The position numbers and the translations under genes are program-made. From contig CAWIMY010000007.1 in NCBI GenBank assembly GCA_963837355.1, positions 806,001 to 870,000 of the forward strand: a stretch of 64,000 nt of DNA, in the 5' to 3' direction. The notes beneath the pieces were generated by a model. It was not told the DNA's origin, did no database searches, and was given only the letters and a program-made list of their open reading frames with translations. This document shows, piece after piece, positions 17,579 to 26,709 of this stretch; position 1 is the stretch's first letter; every line of letters begins with the position of its first letter. The DNA is from Aureispira sp963837355. GTDB lineage: Bacteria > Bacteroidota > Bacteroidia > Chitinophagales > Saprospiraceae.

Positions 17579-18544
17579 CTATTCTTTGAAGTATAAATCT
17601 ACTAAGACGGCATTGTGATCCGAAATTTCTTCCTTTGGAGTAGGGACGATAGTCGTCTTGATTCCCCATTGTTTTTTGCGGTAATTGTTCTCTTGACAAG
17701 CTTCCCGCAAGCTCAACGACAATAGAATATGGTCGAGTTGTTCCCGTTGCCCGCGATAGTTGTACGTCCAGCGGGTTTCCGTCTCTTCAAAATAGTACAA
17801 ATCTCCCGTTTGGAGCAATTCCTCTTCGATGTCGCGAAAACCGCGTAGCGTTAATAAAACCTCGTGGCGCGGTTCGCTGTTGAGGTCGCCCATAATAACG
17901 ACGTGTTCGCCACGCTGTATATAAGGCAGCGTCACGCGCCGTGCAATTTCAGCTTGCATCAAGCGCTGTTGGTCGCTTTCCTCGCCGCCGCGCTCCGATT
18001 TGAAGTGAAATAAAAAAACATGAAGGGCTTTGTCTTGGAGGGTTACGGTGGCTTTCATGCCTTTGCTAATGCCTGTGGAGGCTTCTTGATCATAATCCGA
18101 TTCGGTAAAGTACAAGCCGCGATTGGGAAAATTTGGCACAATATCTTTTAAGGGATATTTCGACAACAAGGCTACAAATTGCCCTGTGCCCGTATCTTCG
18201 GACTGGCAAACACTCCAATGGGGATACTCTACCCCTTGTTTTTTTAGCGCGTCTACTAACGCCTGTACTGCTTTTTTGTCGCCCACTTCGGTCAAGCCCA
18301 ACACATCGGCTTTCATCGTTGCTAGATGCGCCGCGACTTGATCCACGGCTTCGGTGAATTTTTTCTGGCGAAAGCGCTCGTCTCGCCATTCCTGCGGCAG
18401 TTTCTTATTGTCGAAGGGCAAGCCGTATTTGATGTGGACTTTGTCGGGGAGTAAAAACTCGCAGTTGAAGGTGGCTAAGCGAAGGTTCTGGGCGGATAAA
18501 GTAGCCGCAAAACCCAAAAAGAGGAGTAAGCATACAATTCTCAT
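17579..18544 (-). CDS. Secreted endonuclease/exonuclease/phosphatase family protein
   Basis: A 321-aa metal-dependent hydrolase of the EEP superfamily. The signal peptide is IVCLLLFLGFAATLSAQ. The catalytic motifs are in order: RLATFNCEFL (Asn for metal), LTEVGD (Glu), HFKSERGG (His), VIMGDLNSEP (Asp and Asn) and ISDHNAVLVDL (Asp-His). All key residues are present, so it should be active, probably as a periplasmic or extracellular nuclease or phosphodiesterase; the substrate is unknown. The start at 18544 puts the signal peptide at the N-terminus. Confidence 0.85.
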   Translation of the reverse strand: MRIVCLLLFLGFAATLSAQNLRLATFNCEFLLPDKVHIKYGLPFDNKKLPQEWRDERFRQKKFTEAVDQVAAHLATMKADVLGLTEVGDKKAVQALVDALKKQGVEYPHWSVCQSEDTGTGQFVALLSKYPLKDIVPNFPNRGLYFTESDYDQEASTGISKGMKATVTLQDKALHVFLFHFKSERGGEESDQQRLMQAEIARRVTLPYIQRGEHVVIMGDLNSEPRHEVLLTLRGFRDIEEELLQTGDLYYFEETETRWTYNYRGQREQLDHILLSLSLREACQENNYRKKQWGIKTTIVPTPKEEISDHNAVLVDLYFKE

Positions 18545-18777
18545 GGCTGGTGTTGACGGTTGATGAAAGAAGGGCAAAGTTAGGGTAAAAATCCCAAAGT
18601 TTAAGACCTTCGTTTTGATTAATCGGGCCTACTTATTTCCAGTAGGAAAAGGAAGCTCGCCGAAGCTATAGATTACCCCCTAGCTCCAATAAACGATCTC
18701 TTCTCCAGCAATTCCCCGTACTGCTAAGGCATAGGAAATATACTTGATGACTGTTCTTGAAATATGCTTTAGTCGGA

Positions 18778-19314
18778 TTATCGGTACGTTTTTGCCTCAA
18801 AAAATAAAGAATTTGCTTGATCGGTCTCTTTTATCTTTGCATCGCTTTTTTGAGATGACTCATTGCTTGGGCGACCTGCTACAGGAATCCGAAGAGTAAC
18901 CAGTCCTCCCTCTTGTACTTCTAACTCCCCCTTTGTCTTGGAAAAGAAGCGATAACAGGCGAATGCTACGAGTATGATTGAGTTGTAGCGGCCATACGCG
19001 TGTTTCTCCTATCATAGTAACAATAGAGAGCTGCAATAGCGTCTCCTTTGAGTTGCGTTCGACCAATTCGCTGGCATACACACAAAAAGCAACTTGACCA
19101 ACAAGCCATACAGCAAGGAGTTTTCATCGCTGCCGTAATAAGTAATGCCTTCTTATTGCAAATAAACAAGCCACTCGTCTAAATACTCTTGTTCTAACAA
19201 AAACGGTAAATGACTAAACAAGGAGTCATCTAACAGGCCGTTAATATCAGGGCAGGGGAGGTGGTATTCCCAGTATTGCGGACGTTTTATTTCTGTAAGG
19301 GTTATTTTTTTCAT
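18778..19314 (-). pseudogene. Decayed or error-split gene of unknown function
   Basis: Several minus-strand frames join into one protein-like sequence of about 178 aa. It begins MKKITLTEIKRPQYWEYHLP, meets an in-frame TAA after DEWLVYLQ, and continues EGITYYGSDENSLLYGLL in the same frame. It then shifts frame near a GTGTGT stretch to ASELVERNSKETLLQLSIV, and shifts again at a G5 run to ELEVQEGGLVTLRIPVAGRP, ending KTYR at 18778. The three pieces together read as a soluble alpha/beta protein. No family is recognised. One stop and two shifts suggest real decay, but the G5 shift could be an error. Confidence 0.5.
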
Positions 19315-19485
19315 GAGAATGGGAGAGAAACGAAGATACAAGCAGGACGGAAGGTTCTTCTACTTCCTGCGTATACCCTTTTATTTTTTATGAAAAGGAG
19401 AGCAACTTTAAGTCTTTTTTGCTTGTTATCCACTTTGCCTAAACGGCGAATTGCTTTTGCTACACACGACACAACCACTAACAAT

Positions 19486-20373
19486 ATGAAATTACTGTTT
19501 TTGCTTTTTGGCCTCTTCTTTTCTACTGCCGCTTTCGCTCAAACCAACAACCCTGATTTAGAAAAACTAGTTCAATTAGGAGAGCTGTATGCCGCTAACC
19601 CCAATGCCCGAGGAAAGGAGTTTAAAAACGCGGCAGAGCGGCTACGGACACCAGCATTAGATCCTGTAATTGATGTATTAATAGCAATGGGTAAAGCCGA
19701 TAAAAAGTTATTGGAGAAGCAATTTTTAAGTAAACCTAGCCCCCAAGTATTGCGTTATTGGTATGCCTTAGAGGAAATAGAGCACAACAGTTCCGCTGAC
19801 CAAATCGACCGCCAGTCCAACTTAGCAGTAGCCAAAAATGCCTTGGTGGCTTCCGTTGATAACCGTTGGTTGCTCCACAATTACTACAGCAATCTACACG
19901 TCGGCCTTGCCATGTTATTCAATGATAAAAATCTAAGTCAGTATAACCTTGACCTAAACAATTACGGGCTAGCCAATACAACCGAAAAGGCCATTTGTTT
20001 TATTAATATTACCCACGCTTTTACGCAGCGCTTTTTGGTATTACAAATGATGAAAAACGATAAGGGACTGTTAAACTACACTCAAAAAATGCCTGCCTTC
20101 AATGGCAACCCTTATTATCATTACCGTGCCTTTGATTTTGAAGACTTCGACTTTTTGGATGCGCAAGATCAGGTGCAATCGTACAAAAAATACTGCTTGG
20201 GTACCCTATATAGTACCCTAAATGCCCATAGTGAAGCCTTAGTAGAAAGTGAAAAACAAAACGAGTTAAAAAAGCTTTACCGCAATTCTATTTTGTTTCA
20301 ACCTACCTACTTTCCTTATGCGGGCTTGCTAGAAAAGGATTTAAAGCAACTTTATGAGCAAGCTAAAACCTAA
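19486..20373 (+). CDS. Hypothetical secreted protein
   Basis: Unrecognised 295-aa protein. The start at 19486 is preferred because it yields a signal peptide (LLFLLFGLFFSTAAFAQ); the open frame upstream adds 75 residues without one. The mature protein is mostly helical, with many Asn, Tyr and Leu residues (LQMMKNDKGLLNY, YYHYRAFDFEDFDFLDAQDQ). It faces the large repeat protein A tail to tail across a shared terminator. No function can be inferred. Confidence 0.65.
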   Translation: MKLLFLLFGLFFSTAAFAQTNNPDLEKLVQLGELYAANPNARGKEFKNAAERLRTPALDPVIDVLIAMGKADKKLLEKQFLSKPSPQVLRYWYALEEIEHNSSADQIDRQSNLAVAKNALVASVDNRWLLHNYYSNLHVGLAMLFNDKNLSQYNLDLNNYGLANTTEKAICFINITHAFTQRFLVLQMMKNDKGLLNYTQKMPAFNGNPYYHYRAFDFEDFDFLDAQDQVQSYKKYCLGTLYSTLNAHSEALVESEKQNELKKLYRNSILFQPTYFPYAGLLEKDLKQLYEQAKT

Positions 20374-20389
20374 AACCACTGAATGAAAA

Positions 20390-20424
20390 CAAAAAAAAGG
20401 CAGGGCGCATTTGCGCCCTGCCTT
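20390..20424 (-). terminator. Bidirectional terminator between convergent genes
   Basis: AAGGCAGGGCG arms with a 6-nt loop. On the minus strand it is followed by eight T. It lies 30 bases beyond the stop of repeat protein A and also just past the convergent gene at 19486-20373. Confidence 0.8.
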
Positions 20425-20454
20425 CCTAATTCTTATCTTAAATTACAGTTGCTC

Positions 20455-23418
20455 CTAACAACCTCCAGGTCGTTTTCCAATCTTCGACTCTGTCACCAAA
20501 CGGTTCAACGTCTTCTCATAGAAATCCAAAAGTAAGTTCGTGATGTTCAATTCGATGTCAATCTTGCGAAACTCGCCCCCTTTCTCATTCTCAGGATGTT
20601 CATAAGCACCAATCGTAATGGGAACGCCCATAAAATCCAGTTGTTGCTTGACGGTCCAAGCGCGGGCAATACCTAATTCCATGTTAGATTTTAATTCGCG
20701 GGTAATGTTGCGGGTAGTCTTGGGCAACGTATCTACGGTACCATCCTTGTTGCCCAAAAAGTGGGTGTAAGGGGTTCCTTCAGGAATGTCCAATGATTGT
20801 TCGTACTTGGCTCCAGAAAAACGGTAGCCATCCGTATGGCCTTCTAGGTAAATAAAAAAATCTTCCTTACAGCGCATACTTTTCTCACAGTACTTGGTCA
20901 ACACTTCTCGGTCTACAAACGAAGCGATTTTCTTATAATACTCAGGATCGCCCATTTTAGCGAGGTTGGTCTTTTGACACAAACTAGGTGCCACGATGTA
21001 GCGAACGCCAATGTAACCCAAGGGTTCGTAGTTGACCGTTGTTTCACAAGGTTGCTTGTCCGAATTCAACTCGTCGTACATGATGAGCGACGAAGCAGGA
21101 CCAAAGGTCTCGCGCTCTTCGTGGGTAATGCGTCTAGCTTCTAGCACTAGTGCCCAATACTTGCATTGATAGACTTTGCCTTGCAAACGGCGCACTTGAC
21201 AGGTCAAGTCCTTGTCGTAGCTCAAACTTTTTTCCTTCTTCAAGGTGTTGATTTGCTGTAAGAAATCAGCGCCCAAATCGCAGGGATCTAAGAGGCCTTT
21301 GATCGCCCAAGATTTTGTTTGAGCAATAGGATCGCAGTAATACTCCACCAAGCGAATTTGGCCGCGTACCGTGGTGTCTTTGCTGGGGAAGCCTTCTACC
21401 CATTCCGTTTTGGTATCGGTTTGAGTATAGAGCGTCCAGGCGCTGTTGAGGTCAGTCAGATCTTTGGCAGCCTGCTTCACTTTGCTGTCCAACTCGTTGA
21501 GTTTGTCTTGTGTTTCGTTGTCAAGGGTTAGCAAATAATCTTCTTGTAATTTGTAAATATCTGCTAGACGTTTTTCGCCTTTCTCACAAAAATAAACCGT
21601 TCCATCAATGATGTAAGCGCGGGCTTGGGCAATTTTATCGCAGTACTCAAACTTCACAGCCAACTTAGACGACAATTTATTGTCGGGTACAAAGTCTTTC
21701 CAAGTCGCATTAAGTTGAGCGAGGTTTTGGCTTTCGTTCTGAACGCGGTCTTTGAGGTCTTTGAGACGCTTACTAGTGGCGGCATCAAGGGTTGGGTTGT
21801 GTGCTTTTTGCACTTCGGCCACTTTTTCCAACGCGTATTTTCCACTTTGGCAAGGGTTGGTATAGCCATCCAGCAGGTAAGCTTGTACTTCTTTGGCGCG
21901 GTCGCATACAAACTCATAGCTATAGGGCAAATCCTTACTAACTTCGTTGTTTTTTTCCAAATGTTGCCACGCTTTTGCCAAATCAGTGGTCTCCTTGCTG
22001 CGCTTGTCTACGGCTGCTTGCAATTGGTCAATTTTACCTTGTAAATCTGCTTTCCATGTAGCACTCTCTTTTGCTTGTAAGGCTTTTAATTCCTCTAAGC
22101 GTTGTTTGCCGCGTTCACAGCTGTTCATAATGCCGTCCATCACATAGGCTTTTGCCAAGGCACTCGATTCGCAATACTCATAGCCAAAATCAGCGGGCTT
22201 CGACAATTTATCATCAGGCACAAAATCTTCCCATGCCTCGTTCAACGCCGAAACAGATTTCAATTCGTCCGCTACTAAGCGGTTTAGTTTTTTGAGGTTG
22301 GCCGTTGTGCCTCCATCCAAATTAGGTTGGTATTGGCGCTTGATGCGGTCGATGCTGTCCAAGGCCATTTGTCCATCCACACAAGGCGCACGCAAGCCGT
22401 CTAAAAGGTAGGCTTTCACTTCGGCGCTTCGGTCACAGATAAAGACGTGGTCGTAGCTGCCTTTCTTAGGAAAGGTACCTGCGGTGCTGTAGGTTGTCCA
22501 ATACTTGTTGAGTTGTGCCAAGTCCGTGTTGTTCGCCTTGACCATTTCCTCTAACCAAGTGATTTTTTTGGCGACTTCGGGCGGTACAGGATGTTGCATT
22601 CCTTTTTGTAAGACGCGAATTTGTTTCAACATTTCGTCGCCCGTTCCACAAAAATCAGCCGCCGCGCGCAAGATGCACGCTTTGATATTGGGTACGGTAT
22701 AACAACTGAATACAGGAATCGCGGTTTCAAACCCTGGCGACACATCCGTTTGCATATAAGCACTCCAAGCGGGATTCAAGGCATCAATGCCCGCCCACAA
22801 TTGCTTCATGGACTCTATTTCATCGCTCAATCCCTGTACGTCATCGGGATTAAAACTCGTTTTAGCAAGCTTCACCACGCGGTTTTCAAAGTTGTCGCGG
22901 GCTTCCTCTAGGTTGGCTTCGCAATAGTAGGTGTGCGCGGTCAAGTAGAAATACTTCGCCAAGGTTCCTTTTTCACAGACCTTCTTAGCTTCAGGAACGG
23001 CTTCGACCATACTGCGTTTGACGCTGTATTTGTCATTGAGAAAACGACTCCAAATGGGAGCCAAATCCTTGTACGCTTGAATTTTCTTTTTCATTAACGC
23101 CAAGCGATCGCGGAAACCAGGAATGCGGTCTTGTACCGCGTCGTCAATGGTGGTGATTTCACGCATCATCTTATCCGCTTCGGGAATGTCATCCGCACAG
23201 AAATAAGAATTGGCGTACATCAAGGAGTACTTGAGATAGTTGGCAGGCTGTGATTTTTCGGGCTTCACCAATTCCGATACATTCGAAGTCTTTTGGTTGC
23301 CCAAAAACTCCTGCCACGTCTCTTCCATGTTGACCAATTGTGCCCAACTGTTGTGTGGCAAGGCCAATAGGATTAGGAAAAAAAGTGGGTAAATCAATTT
23401 TTGGTAAGGATGGTGCAT
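20455..23418 (-). CDS. Repeat protein A: secreted Trp/Cys-repeat protein with OmpA-like C-terminus
   Basis: Function unknown. The 987-aa protein has a signal peptide (LIYPLFFLILLALPHNSWAQ) and a conserved head LVNMEETWQEFL. Eight units of about 88 residues follow. A typical unit reads LNEAWEDFVPDDKLS, then YEYC, AKAYVMDG, C.RGKQRL and a long helix. Most units have two Cys, suggesting one disulfide each, as expected outside the cytosol. After residue about 750 a C-terminal domain carries LEGHTDGYRFSGAKYE, NMELGIARAWTVKQQLDF and EFRKIDIELNI, a degenerate OmpA/peptidoglycan-binding pattern with inserts. The start at 23418 sets the signal peptide. Paralogs B and C lie downstream on the same strand. 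The repeats look helical and extended; a surface or periplasmic scaffold is inferred. Confidence 0.75.
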   Translation of the reverse strand: MHHPYQKLIYPLFFLILLALPHNSWAQLVNMEETWQEFLGNQKTSNVSELVKPEKSQPANYLKYSLMYANSYFCADDIPEADKMMREITTIDDAVQDRIPGFRDRLALMKKKIQAYKDLAPIWSRFLNDKYSVKRSMVEAVPEAKKVCEKGTLAKYFYLTAHTYYCEANLEEARDNFENRVVKLAKTSFNPDDVQGLSDEIESMKQLWAGIDALNPAWSAYMQTDVSPGFETAIPVFSCYTVPNIKACILRAAADFCGTGDEMLKQIRVLQKGMQHPVPPEVAKKITWLEEMVKANNTDLAQLNKYWTTYSTAGTFPKKGSYDHVFICDRSAEVKAYLLDGLRAPCVDGQMALDSIDRIKRQYQPNLDGGTTANLKKLNRLVADELKSVSALNEAWEDFVPDDKLSKPADFGYEYCESSALAKAYVMDGIMNSCERGKQRLEELKALQAKESATWKADLQGKIDQLQAAVDKRSKETTDLAKAWQHLEKNNEVSKDLPYSYEFVCDRAKEVQAYLLDGYTNPCQSGKYALEKVAEVQKAHNPTLDAATSKRLKDLKDRVQNESQNLAQLNATWKDFVPDNKLSSKLAVKFEYCDKIAQARAYIIDGTVYFCEKGEKRLADIYKLQEDYLLTLDNETQDKLNELDSKVKQAAKDLTDLNSAWTLYTQTDTKTEWVEGFPSKDTTVRGQIRLVEYYCDPIAQTKSWAIKGLLDPCDLGADFLQQINTLKKEKSLSYDKDLTCQVRRLQGKVYQCKYWALVLEARRITHEERETFGPASSLIMYDELNSDKQPCETTVNYEPLGYIGVRYIVAPSLCQKTNLAKMGDPEYYKKIASFVDREVLTKYCEKSMRCKEDFFIYLEGHTDGYRFSGAKYEQSLDIPEGTPYTHFLGNKDGTVDTLPKTTRNITRELKSNMELGIARAWTVKQQLDFMGVPITIGAYEHPENEKGGEFRKIDIELNITNLLLDFYEKTLNRLVTESKIGKRPGGC

Positions 23419-23695
23419 AGTTGCTTTTTTGGTAAAGAATGGATTGATTGTCTTAAAATTACGCAATTTTGGGCAGGGGGGGAAATGTGGGTTAGTTAAT
23501 GTGGGGCTTTTATAACTAGCGGTTGCATACAACAAAAATAATCAAACTTTTGCTAAAAATTTTCATAGTAGAAAGCAGTTTTATGGAAATGAATACCCTT
23601 TCTAGGGTATAATAGTTAAAAAGTATAGGAAGAGGTATTAGTTTTTAAGTGAGATTTATTATTATCAAGTATAACCTCTATAATACTACTTGATC

Positions 23696-24556
23696 ATGAA
23701 AGAAAAAAAGACCTTGTTTGCTTCCCAGCAAGCCTTGTTGAAGCAGTACGAGAAGCTGCTCGTACTGCATGGAAAAAGTGCTTCAACAAGAAAAGACTAC
23801 AAACGCTCTCTTAAGAAATTTCTTATCGAAATACAACCCAGAATGCCCACAGATTTGCAACCCATTGAATTATTGGTATGGGGAATAGAATTTAGTAAAG
23901 ATTCACAAATGGGCAGCGCAAGTTTTAACATGCTCATTAATGCGGTTAATTTCTATTACAAATACCTAGCAAATAAGCTAGAATACACGGATATATTACC
24001 TAGAATCAAGAAGAAGGATGTTTCTAAGATAATCTTATCAAAAGGAGAGATCCAGTATCTATTTAATAACATTAGAAGATCAAAGATGCGTTGTATCCTC
24101 GCGCTACTATACGGCCTAGGTTTGAGAACATCTGAATTAGTAGCAATCCAGTTAGACCATTTAGATAAGCAACGGAAGAGACTCTATATACGAAATGGAC
24201 AAATGGTAATTGATCTCTCCGATCAGTTACTGGGATGTATTGAAGCGTATAGTGAGGAGTATAAACCCACTAAGTATTTATTCTTTAGTCAGCGAAAAGA
24301 ATTCTACACTTCTGATTCAATAAGTACAAAGTTGAGAGAGTTAAACAAACGCAGGAAACTAGTAGAAAAGTTGACACCCACTGTTCTTAGGGATAGTTTC
24401 ATTGTTCACGCACTAGAGCAACGTGTTGATCAGAATTACTTGGAAGAGCTATTAGGATTTAAACAGAGTAGTCAAATTACCCCTTACAGGGAATTGAGGA
24501 ACCATTGCAGTACAGTATTTCCTTTGGATAACCAATTTTTTAGAACAAAGGTGTAA
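23696..24556 (+). CDS. Tyrosine recombinase/integrase-like protein with altered active site
   Basis: A 286-aa XerC/XerD-type protein. The N-terminal SAM-like core-binding domain is about residues 12-105 (LHGKSASTRKDYKRSLKKF). The catalytic domain shows the first Arg in LLYGLGLRTSELVAIQ. The second box reads LTPTVLRDSF, with Arg present but Thr where the HxxR His normally is. The third box LLGFKQSSQITPY has Phe in the His/Trp position and keeps the nucleophile Tyr. It may be weakly active, inactive or specialised. Its AT-rich codon use differs from the flanking genes, and it leads an island of gene debris, which points to mobile origin. Confidence 0.8.
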   Translation: MKEKKTLFASQQALLKQYEKLLVLHGKSASTRKDYKRSLKKFLIEIQPRMPTDLQPIELLVWGIEFSKDSQMGSASFNMLINAVNFYYKYLANKLEYTDILPRIKKKDVSKIILSKGEIQYLFNNIRRSKMRCILALLYGLGLRTSELVAIQLDHLDKQRKRLYIRNGQMVIDLSDQLLGCIEAYSEEYKPTKYLFFSQRKEFYTSDSISTKLRELNKRRKLVEKLTPTVLRDSFIVHALEQRVDQNYLEELLGFKQSSQITPYRELRNHCSTVFPLDNQFFRTKV

Positions 24557-24838
24557 TCAATAGCATACACCTTGCAAGCAAAAGTTTTAGGAAATCCAAT
24601 AGTTATATTAAACAAACTCAAAGGATATTCTACATGAAAACAACGTATATCCTTCTAGTATTTTTTAGGGGGATATTTAATTGAAAATGAGGGAACTTTG
24701 ATGCTGGAAACTATCTTGGTACTAGAGTATGGACTAGTTTCGGTAACATAAGTCATTTATAATTACCATTGTCGCACATTCTATCTTGGACTCAAATTAA
24801 GTAAATATCAACATTTTTTCACGAAAATTCAATTAGCT
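24557..24838. other. Intergenic region with possible gene debris
   Basis: AT-rich. A short frame at about 24634-24684 (MKTTYILLVFFRGIFN) looks like a cut signal peptide, and another piece further on reads GNFDAGNYLGTRVWTSFG. No intact gene is present. Confidence 0.35.
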
Positions 24839-24997
24839 ATGAAACGAAAAGACTTTATTCGATTGATGGGATTGTCGGCAGCAGGGGCGCTCATTAATCC
24901 ATTTGGAGGTAAAGCAAATACTTTGCCCGAATATACTATAAGCGGTGTTGTCCAAAGAATTAGGGGTAACAGGAAGGTGTTAAATTGCAATTTTTAA
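24839..24997 (+). pseudogene. N-terminal remnant of an exported protein
   Basis: A 52-aa frame starting MKRKDFIRLMGLSAAGALIN. It has the shape of an export signal of Bacteroidota phosphoesterase-like or similar enzymes, followed by YTISGVVQRI and then a premature stop. The mature domain is missing. It lies in the AT-rich island and is probably a truncated gene rather than a small protein. Confidence 0.4.
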
Positions 24998-25033
24998 CTT
25001 ATGTTTTTATGTAAAAAAATTTAAAAGAAAACT

Positions 25034-25630
25034 ATGGGAATGATAGAAAGAAATACTAAAGGTATAATGGATAAGGTGTCATATTTACTTTTAATTCCAA
25101 TAATTGCAGGTATGTTCTACCTAGTTTATAATGACAGTGAAAGTTCTATAAGCAAAGAAGATAATCCTATGTTAGAGGAAGCTAAAGGAGATTACATCAA
25201 TAGATGTGATTATATAGTAGATAGTCTCTCTAAGATAATAGAAGAAGGAAAGGGGATGGTCACGGATAGTATATTAATGATGCATTATACAGAGGTTAAA
25301 GCGCTGAAGGATAGTCTTAGAAAATTAGAATCAGTTATTGATTATGGCAAGTCACTAATAAATAGAGCTCAAAATAGTTCAAAAATGTCAGTTGATCTTG
25401 CTGCAGAGTTTGAGGCTTATCTGAACGATGCTGAGTATATTGTTCATAACGGATTAGAATGGAAGCTTCCTAAAGATATTGCAAACACTATTCCTCTGGA
25501 GATAGTACCACCTTCTATAAAAATCACTTACGATCAGCCAGAGTCTGTATCAAAAGAGGATATTGAGGATATTTTTGAGAAAGCGATTATAGCTTTTGAT
25601 AATGAGCGGAGCCTGTATCTAGAGATATAG
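25034..25630 (+). CDS. Hypothetical membrane-anchored protein
   Basis: Unrecognised 198-aa protein. One membrane segment lies near the N-terminus (VSYLLLIPIIAGMFYLVY, about residues 15-32), followed by an acidic, helical, extracytoplasmic part with coiled-coil character (VDSLSKIIEEGKGM, KALKDSLRKLESVIDYGKSL). It is the only long intact frame in the island besides the recombinase. Low GC matches the recombinase and not the host-like flanks, suggesting joint acquisition. Confidence 0.55.
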   Translation: MGMIERNTKGIMDKVSYLLLIPIIAGMFYLVYNDSESSISKEDNPMLEEAKGDYINRCDYIVDSLSKIIEEGKGMVTDSILMMHYTEVKALKDSLRKLESVIDYGKSLINRAQNSSKMSVDLAAEFEAYLNDAEYIVHNGLEWKLPKDIANTIPLEIVPPSIKITYDQPESVSKEDIEDIFEKAIIAFDNERSLYLEI

Positions 25631-25658
25631 ATACAGTTGTCATATATGAAATGAAAAA

Positions 25659-25906
25659 ATGCTAAGAAATACATTTAATATACCTAAGTTTAGCGTTAAA
25701 ATTGTACCCAAAGGCGAAGGACTTGTTTTACTAAATAACAAAGGCTACCCAAAAAGGCGTGTTGACCACATAAGGTAGAAATTATTGTTGATGTAACACA
25801 TAGTGCGAATAATGGAGTACAAGAAAAACTTTATCTGCATGTTAGAAATTTAGACGATACTTCTCTATTTAAAGAACAATGTGAACATGTACAGGTAGAC
25901 TATTAG
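25659..25906 (+). pseudogene. Frame-broken gene remnant
   Basis: Begins 29 bases after the previous stop. The first frame (39 aa, ending RRVDHIR at 25778) continues in another frame as VEIIVDVTHSANNGVQEKL and LYLHVRNLDDTSLFKEQCEH before a stop at 25906. One indel near 25776 would join them into about 82 aa of strand-rich protein. The family is not recognised. Confidence 0.4.
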
Positions 25907-26175
25907 ATTGTACTCCATTGAATCTGTAACAATTGACTTTACAAAAAAGCATGAGTTCTTAAGAGCTAAAATTCGTCTGCTAAGGAAAATGGACGCGTGG
26001 TCGATACAAAGTAGATCTTTACTCTGAACGACAAAAAATCCCATAAAAATTTCAACTATACTTATAAGATGATATGACTTTACAAAAAGTAGATTGTATA
26101 AATAGACCATGATAGCAGCTGTCATTGCTGCCTTAGCACTCTATTAGGGTTTTTTAGATTGGATGCAAAGTAACC
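25907..26175. other. Decayed coding debris
   Basis: Plus-strand stretches still look coding (RLYSIESVTIDFTKKHEF, RAKIRLLRKMDAWSIQ, later AVIAALALY then GFLDWMQSNHGSQ) but are broken by several stops in all frames. No intact gene. This looks like true decay rather than single-base errors. Confidence 0.4.
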
Positions 26176-26343
26176 ATGGGAGTCAAGCGAAATTACAACC
26201 ATGAACTACAGAAGAAGCAGAAGAATTACGGTAAGCTGTTAGATATACTCGGACAGATAGCGACATATGATCCAAAGAGTAAAGCGTATGAAAACAGTGT
26301 TAAAGAATTTAAAAAAATGTACGTTGGGCGTATAGTTGTGTAA
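26176..26343 (+). CDS. Small hypothetical protein or gene fragment
   Basis: A 55-aa basic frame starting MGVKRNYNHELQKKQKNYGK and containing LLDILGQIATYDPKSKAYE. Composition is protein-like and helical. It sits among debris, so it may be the end of a larger lost gene. Confidence 0.35.
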   Translation: MGVKRNYNHELQKKQKNYGKLLDILGQIATYDPKSKAYENSVKEFKKMYVGRIVV

Positions 26344-26709
26344 GCACCAATGAGTAATGAACCTTTTTCAATAGTGTAAAGCATTGGTGAATCGTACTGC
26401 CGAAGTAAAGAGCTACATCATCTGAAAAACTTCCAAAAGGAGTAACATCTATCAGCTTGGTTTTGCGATTTGAAATTAAAGAATTGTCTCCAATATATTG
26501 ATATATTGTTAATCTGCATGCTGCATGATTGTCGACACGTAAGTTTTCGAGCGCCAAAATAAAGTATAAATTATATATGAAATATTATATATATTTGGAA
26601 GTTGCTAGAAGGTGTTGTCATACCTGAATAAATTACGTGTGCTAATTTGCAAAGAATGCTAATATACATAACATAGTGATAACGTGTCCAAAGAAAGGTG
26701 CCAAATATT
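26344..26709. other. AT-rich stretch at the island edge
   Basis: No intact gene. A plus-strand piece around 26420-26500 (LPKGVTSISLVLRFEIKEL) is protein-like but interrupted by stops. The end of this stretch abuts the truncated 3' end of repeat protein B. Confidence 0.35.

Noticed and set aside
21625..22044. Plus-strand frames within repeat protein A
   Set aside because: Antisense to a clear repeat gene; they repeat only because the units repeat.
20455..23418. Whether the repeat units might be a CRISPR-like or DNA-level tandem array
   Set aside because: Units are similar at protein level only; DNA identity between units is low and there are no spacers.
26309..26557. 82-aa minus-strand frame in the AT-rich island
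   Set aside because: Overlaps the end of a plus-strand frame and shows no family or signal; could be a real remnant but support is too weak.
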